The position numbers were made by a program, and so were the translations under genes. Under the pieces are notes generated by a model. That model saw only the letters and a program-made list of their open reading frames with translations, was not told where the DNA came from and ran no database searches. DNA of 64,000 nt, from assembly GCF_003334855.1 (NCBI RefSeq), contig NZ_QOWE01000015.1, forward strand, positions 62,001-126,000, read 5' to 3'. Source of the stretch: Larkinella punicea (GTDB taxonomy: Bacteria; Bacteroidota; Bacteroidia; Cytophagales; Spirosomataceae). Of this stretch, positions 59,704-64,000 are shown one piece after another (position 1 is the first letter of the stretch; each line of letters opens with the position of its first letter).

Positions 59704-62700
59704 ATGAATTATTCTATACGGTGTCTGCAAACAACCCTGGTATTGGTTTGCCTTACACTGACCACATTTGCCCAGAGCCTGATTACGGGCAAGGTGGTTG
59801 GGGAGCAAAACGATGGCATACCGGGTGCTACGATTACCATAAAGGGCACCACCCGGGGCACCACAACCGATGCTTCCGGCGGGTTTCAACTGAATGCCAG
59901 CCCGAACGAAACGCTCGTATTCAGCTACGTAGGCTACGTGACGCAGGAAGCCATCGTTGGCAACCGCACGAGCCTTACCATCAAAATGCTGACCGACACC
60001 CGCAGCCTGGAAGAAGTGGTGGTGGTGGGGTACGGTACGGTAAAAAAGAGTGACCTGACCGGTTCGGTTTCGACCATCAAAGCCGACGCCATCAAGGAAA
60101 TGCCGGTGGTCTCGGTCGATCAGGCCATTCAGTCACGCGCGCCGGGTGTTCAGGTGACCCAGAGTTCGGCGGCTCCCGGCGGTGGGATTTCCATTCGCGT
60201 GCGGGGTGCCAACTCCATCAACAGCGGAAGTGAGCCGCTGTACGTCATCGACGGTTTTCCGATGTATCCCGACAACGGCGCGATGGGAACCGCGGGCAAC
60301 CGGCAATCGAGCAACGCGATGGCCACCATCAACCCCAACGAAATTGAATCCATCGAAATCCTGAAAGATGCCTCCGCCACCTCGATTTACGGATCGCGGG
60401 GTTCGAACGGCGTGGTTTTGATTACGACCAAACGCGGAAAAGAAGGTCAAAGCCGGGTCGATTATGAAGGATCGTACTCATTCCAGCAAATTGCGCGGCC
60501 CATCGAGGTGTTGAACGGCAGTGACTACGCCCGGTATCTGAACATTCTGGAACGCAGCCAGGGCGGTAGCCCGCGGTTTACTGACGCTCAGATCAGCCAG
60601 ATCGGCGAGGGCACCAACTGGCTGAATGCAATCACGCAAACCGGCGCACTGTCTAACCACCAGCTTTCGTTTACCGGCGGAAACAAGGCGATGCGGTATG
60701 CTTTTGTCGCCAACTACCTGGATAACAAGGGAATTGTCAAGAATACATTTTTCAAACGGTACGGTTTTCGGCTGAACCTCGACAACGATTTCCTCAACGG
60801 TCGGGCCACGCTCAGCAATAGCTGGTCGTATAACCGGACGGGGAGCAGCAACGTGGCCACGGATCGGGGCGGCCCGGGCGGGATCATCATTACGGCCCTG
60901 GGCCTGGACCCGACCGTAGCGGTGTATGACCAGAATGGCAATTACAATTACCCGAGCTACGATCAGCGCTTCAACATCAACCCGCTGGCGGAAGCCGTAG
61001 AAGGCTACGACCGGGATAACATCAACCGGTTATTCGGGACAACGGCCCTGACGGTCAACATCATCGAAGGACTGAAATTCCGGACCAGTCTGGGCGCCGA
61101 TGTCGTGAATGCCACCCGCAACACGTTTTACAACAACTATACCTTCACCGGTCGGCAGTATGGCCGGCAACTGGAACGGGCCAACCGCAACGTCAGCAGC
61201 ATCCTGAACGAAAACATCCTGAGCTACAACAAACAAATCCGGCCGGGCCACAACCTCGACGTAACGCTAGGGTATACTTACCAGCAGGAAAGCAACCTGT
61301 TCAACTCGGCGTCGACGCGCGGGCTGCCTTCGGATGATCCGGAGTCGGTTAACATGCAAAACGGCAGCAGACCGCAGATTCCCAATTCCGGGCGTCAGGA
61401 CTGGACGTTGCAATCGTTGCTGGGCCGGGTGAATTACAACCTGAAAGACCGCTACCTGTTTACGGTCACGTTCCGGCGCGATGGTTCGTCGCGGTTTGGT
61501 CCGAGCAACAAATGGGCCACGTTCCCTTCCGCGGCCGTTGGCTGGCGTCTGGTAAATGAAGATTTCTTCCAGAATTCGGCTCTGAAAAATGTGTTTGACG
61601 ACGTTAAAATCCGGGCCAGCTACGGTTTGACGGGTAATTCACAAATCCCGGTTTACCGGTCGCTGGGCGGTTTGTCGACCTACAATTATGTGTTTGGTGG
61701 TGGCCTGGCTGCGGGTTATGGCCCCAACCGGATTGCGAACCCCAACCTGAAATGGGAAAGTACGGCGATGCTGAACCTCGGTCTGGATCTGGCCCTGCTC
61801 AACAACCGCCTGTCGATGACCTTCGACGTGTTCAGCAACAAAACCACGGATCTGCTCCTGGATGTTTCCATTCCGCAAAGCACGGGTTTCAGCACCATCA
61901 TGCTGAACTCCGGAGCGCTGACCAACAAGGGTCTTGAGTTTTCCACGAACTACAAAATCTTCAACAATGCCGCATTCAAATGGGATGTGAGCGGTAATAT
62001 TTCGGTGTTGCGGAACGAGATCACCGATTTGGGACAGAGCACGCCTTTCTTCGCCAACAGCACCAGCGGCCACCTGGGCGTTTTTGGTAGCTGGGTAGAA
62101 GCCGGCAATCCGATTGGTGTCTGGAAGGGCTACAAATACGTTGGCCTGTTTCAGACCGACGACGAAGCCCAGACCTTTGCCGCCCGCGCCGGTTATCCGA
62201 AATACGAAGACGTGAACGGCGACGGAAAATACACCGCCGATGATTATGTGGTAATGGGCAATCCGAACCCGAAATTTACCTGGGGACTGAATTCCAGTGT
62301 CAAGTTTAAAAACTTCGACTTCTCGATCTTCTTCCGGGGTGTTCACGGCAACGATGTGCGGAACCTGCAACAGTCGGAAATGGGCGATGGGGTTCAGAAA
62401 ATCAACCAGATTGGCGACATCCTGACGGATTCGTGGACGCCGACCAATACCGGAGCCAGCCGGCCCGTGATCGATGGTCGCCGGGATTTCATCTCTTTCC
62501 GCCGGTCGTCGTTCTTCATTCAGGACGGTTCTTTTGTGCGGTTGCAAAACCTGGCGCTGGGCTATAACATTCCGTTGCATACCAAATACATCCGGTCGGC
62601 CCGGATCTACGCCAGCGGACAAAATCTGTTCCTGATCACGAAATACAAAGGATTTGACCCGGAAGTGAACAACCAGGGCCAGAACAACCTGAACCGGGGC

Positions 62701-62763
62701 GATGACTACGACGCCTATCCCCGCGCCCGGATGTTTACGGTGGGTGTCAACCTTGGTCTGTAA
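59704..62763 (+). CDS. SusC/RagA-family TonB-dependent outer-membrane transporter
   Basis: A 1019-residue TonB-dependent beta-barrel that imports oligosaccharides with its SusD lid. The signal peptide ends near FAQSLITGKVVG. A carboxypeptidase-D regulatory-like domain (ATITIKGTTRGTTTDASGGF) follows, then the SusC linker SLEEVVVVGYGTVKKSDLTG and the plug domain (GGISIRVRGANSINSGSEPL). The barrel ends in an aromatic-rich last strand, RARMFTVGVNLGL. No anti-sigma-interacting N-terminal extension is seen. It is followed 29 bp later by the susD-like gene. Confidence 0.96.
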   Translation: MNYSIRCLQTTLVLVCLTLTTFAQSLITGKVVGEQNDGIPGATITIKGTTRGTTTDASGGFQLNASPNETLVFSYVGYVTQEAIVGNRTSLTIKMLTDTRSLEEVVVVGYGTVKKSDLTGSVSTIKADAIKEMPVVSVDQAIQSRAPGVQVTQSSAAPGGGISIRVRGANSINSGSEPLYVIDGFPMYPDNGAMGTAGNRQSSNAMATINPNEIESIEILKDASATSIYGSRGSNGVVLITTKRGKEGQSRVDYEGSYSFQQIARPIEVLNGSDYARYLNILERSQGGSPRFTDAQISQIGEGTNWLNAITQTGALSNHQLSFTGGNKAMRYAFVANYLDNKGIVKNTFFKRYGFRLNLDNDFLNGRATLSNSWSYNRTGSSNVATDRGGPGGIIITALGLDPTVAVYDQNGNYNYPSYDQRFNINPLAEAVEGYDRDNINRLFGTTALTVNIIEGLKFRTSLGADVVNATRNTFYNNYTFTGRQYGRQLERANRNVSSILNENILSYNKQIRPGHNLDVTLGYTYQQESNLFNSASTRGLPSDDPESVNMQNGSRPQIPNSGRQDWTLQSLLGRVNYNLKDRYLFTVTFRRDGSSRFGPSNKWATFPSAAVGWRLVNEDFFQNSALKNVFDDVKIRASYGLTGNSQIPVYRSLGGLSTYNYVFGGGLAAGYGPNRIANPNLKWESTAMLNLGLDLALLNNRLSMTFDVFSNKTTDLLLDVSIPQSTGFSTIMLNSGALTNKGLEFSTNYKIFNNAAFKWDVSGNISVLRNEITDLGQSTPFFANSTSGHLGVFGSWVEAGNPIGVWKGYKYVGLFQTDDEAQTFAARAGYPKYEDVNGDGKYTADDYVVMGNPNPKFTWGLNSSVKFKNFDFSIFFRGVHGNDVRNLQQSEMGDGVQKINQIGDILTDSWTPTNTGASRPVIDGRRDFISFRRSSFFIQDGSFVRLQNLALGYNIPLHTKYIRSARIYASGQNLFLITKYKGFDPEVNNQGQNNLNRGDDYDAYPRARMFTVGVNLGL

Positions 62764-62792
62764 TTCGCTAACCCTACAATCTTTAAAGAGAC

Positions 62793-64000
62793 ATGAACCT
62801 GATTATTTCTTCCAAAGTCAAATCCCTGCTGATGCTGTCGGTCCTGGCCACAGGCCTCGGTTGCTCGGATCTCAAGGAAAACCCCGACTTCATCAATCCC
62901 GACACGTTTTATAAATCGGCTACGGAACTGGAACTGGGTGTCAACGGTATTTACGACGATCTGAACTCCGGCTATTCCGGCTATTTCTACGACCGCTACG
63001 TATTTGAGTGTTTGACAGGCGACCAGATCGGCTGGGAAAAAGGGCCGCTGCAATACAACCTGGGGAACGTCAGCTCGGCCGATGAGTACATTGAGGCTTA
63101 CTGGTCAATCAGTTACCGTTCCATCAACCGAGCCAATGCGGTGATCGAAACCGCCGATGCGATGAACGACCCGGCCAACGACGCGCTGGTGAAACGCCTG
63201 AAGGGTGAAGCGCAGTTTCTGCGGGCGTTCTATTACTACGGTTTGCTGAGTTATTTCGACAATCCTCCGCTGACGACCAAATCGACCAAAGGCATTAGTG
63301 AATTGCCGTCGAACGCGGGCGGAAAACGCGCCGTGATCGACCAGATTTACGCCGATGCCAAAGCCGCTGCCGAAGCATTGCCCGCAGCTTATACCGGTGC
63401 CAACGCCGGACGGGCAACGAAATGGGCCGCCAAATCGATCCTGATGAAAGCCCAGCTTTGGGATGAAAAATGGGCCGACGCCAAAACCACCGCCGAAGAC
63501 ATTATCAACAACAGCGGTTTGCAGTTGTACGAAAACTTTGGATACAACTTCGATCTGGCCCACGAAAACCAGGGCGAACGGATTTTTGAAGGCCAGGTTT
63601 CGGCAGCCGCCAACGCCAGCGAGTGGAATGTGCACTCGGCCCACTTTAACCCGGAAGATTACCCGAGCGAACTGGGTGGAGCGGGCTGGAGCTGGCTGAG
63701 TGCCACGCAGGAGTTCCGGGCTTCGTACGACAGCAAGGACAAGCGCATCGATGCCACGTTCATCGAATCGTATCCAACGGGCCGCCTGGGCAAAGTCAAT
63801 GGGCAATATCCCATTGTGAAATGGAGTCCGACGGCGGATTTCAACCTCTCCCGGTTTGGCGGGATTGTCAAAGCAGATGCCAATCCGGCCGACCCCAGTC
63901 AACTGGTTTTTGGCAAAGCGTGGGCGGGTAAGCTGGTGGAACTGGGTATCAACTACAACAATACCGAAAAGAACACCATCTACATTCGTCTGGCCGACAT
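62793..64000 (+). CDS. SusD/RagB-family glycan-binding lipoprotein, cut by right edge
   Basis: The surface lipoprotein that caps the SusC channel and binds the glycan. The start is the ATG for MNLIISSKVKSLLML; the lipobox is ATGLGC with acylated C24. The helical SusD fold includes LKGEAQFLRAFYYYGLLSYF, a nearly invariant TPR helix, and NAGRATKWAAKSILMKAQL. About 402 codons are visible without a stop, so roughly 100-150 residues of a normal SusD lie beyond the window. Confidence 0.95.
   Translation, partial: MNLIISSKVKSLLMLSVLATGLGCSDLKENPDFINPDTFYKSATELELGVNGIYDDLNSGYSGYFYDRYVFECLTGDQIGWEKGPLQYNLGNVSSADEYIEAYWSISYRSINRANAVIETADAMNDPANDALVKRLKGEAQFLRAFYYYGLLSYFDNPPLTTKSTKGISELPSNAGGKRAVIDQIYADAKAAAEALPAAYTGANAGRATKWAAKSILMKAQLWDEKWADAKTTAEDIINNSGLQLYENFGYNFDLAHENQGERIFEGQVSAAANASEWNVHSAHFNPEDYPSELGGAGWSWLSATQEFRASYDSKDKRIDATFIESYPTGRLGKVNGQYPIVKWSPTADFNLSRFGGIVKADANPADPSQLVFGKAWAGKLVELGINYNNTEKNTIYIRLAD

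Noticed and set aside
61639-62622. 327-codon minus-strand open frame inside susC
   Set aside because: Antisense shadow of a strongly supported SusC; no domain and no promoter.

Overview
The window reads as a chromosome segment of a Bacteroidota bacterium, most likely order Cytophagales and close to Spirosoma/Larkinella (inference; no 16S is present). Supporting signs are SusC/SusD outer-membrane proteins, a type IX secretion sorting domain with a PorP/SprF-family partner, a Bacteroidota-type heptaprenylglyceryl/geranylgeranylglyceryl phosphate synthase, repeated TAnnTTTG promoter boxes, few Shine-Dalgarno sites, and moderately high GC outside one AT-rich island.

Layout. 1-3.7 kb: a minus-strand lipid/ribosome operon (YceD-family protein, rpmF, plsX, fabH, efp; efp is cut by the left edge). 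3.8-20.9 kb: housekeeping and envelope genes (two ArnT/PMT-like glycosyltransferases, a PAP2 phosphatase, a TrpD2-like protein, Mog, an M81 peptidase, a CPBP protease, a polysaccharide deacetylase, a DMT transporter, a quinone oxidoreductase, an acyl-CoA dehydrogenase, an AraC regulator, GGGP synthase and two small envelope proteins). 21-24.3 kb: a zinc-less DksA-like protein, glutamate dehydrogenase, phosphatidylserine decarboxylase and a DUF5618 protein. 24.4-26.1 kb: an AT-rich island with a defence reverse transcriptase (DRT2 type) and a probable upstream non-coding RNA. 26.2-29.1 kb: gcvP. 29.3-37.1 kb: a surface-glycan cluster (three GT2 enzymes, two methyltransferases, a 694-residue membrane protein, a DUF2304 protein and a flippase-like protein). 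37-45 kb: an M28 peptidase, a DUF2911 protein, initiator tRNA, era, der, a DMT transporter, an ArsR-like regulator and ruvB. 45.3-50.6 kb: a large type IX-secreted protein divergent from a PorP/SprF-like protein. 50.8 kb to the right edge: a polysaccharide-utilisation locus (GH2 enzyme, DUF5107-TPR protein, AraC regulator, sugar porter, SusC and a SusD cut by the edge).

Most notable are two things. First, the DRT2-like reverse transcriptase is preceded by a ~290-nt segment with its own promoter and hairpins, and that segment is stop-free in one frame on each strand. A 108-nt ACA-to-ACA unit (36 codons, with an in-frame ATG on the RNA-sense strand) fits the never-ending ORF (neo) described for DRT2. 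Second, long inverted repeats recur between genes. Two of them, 38 kb apart, are homologous copies of one palindromic element: one supplies the stop codon of the quinone oxidoreductase, and the other lies in frame inside the DUF5107-TPR gene, where it encodes about 36 residues.
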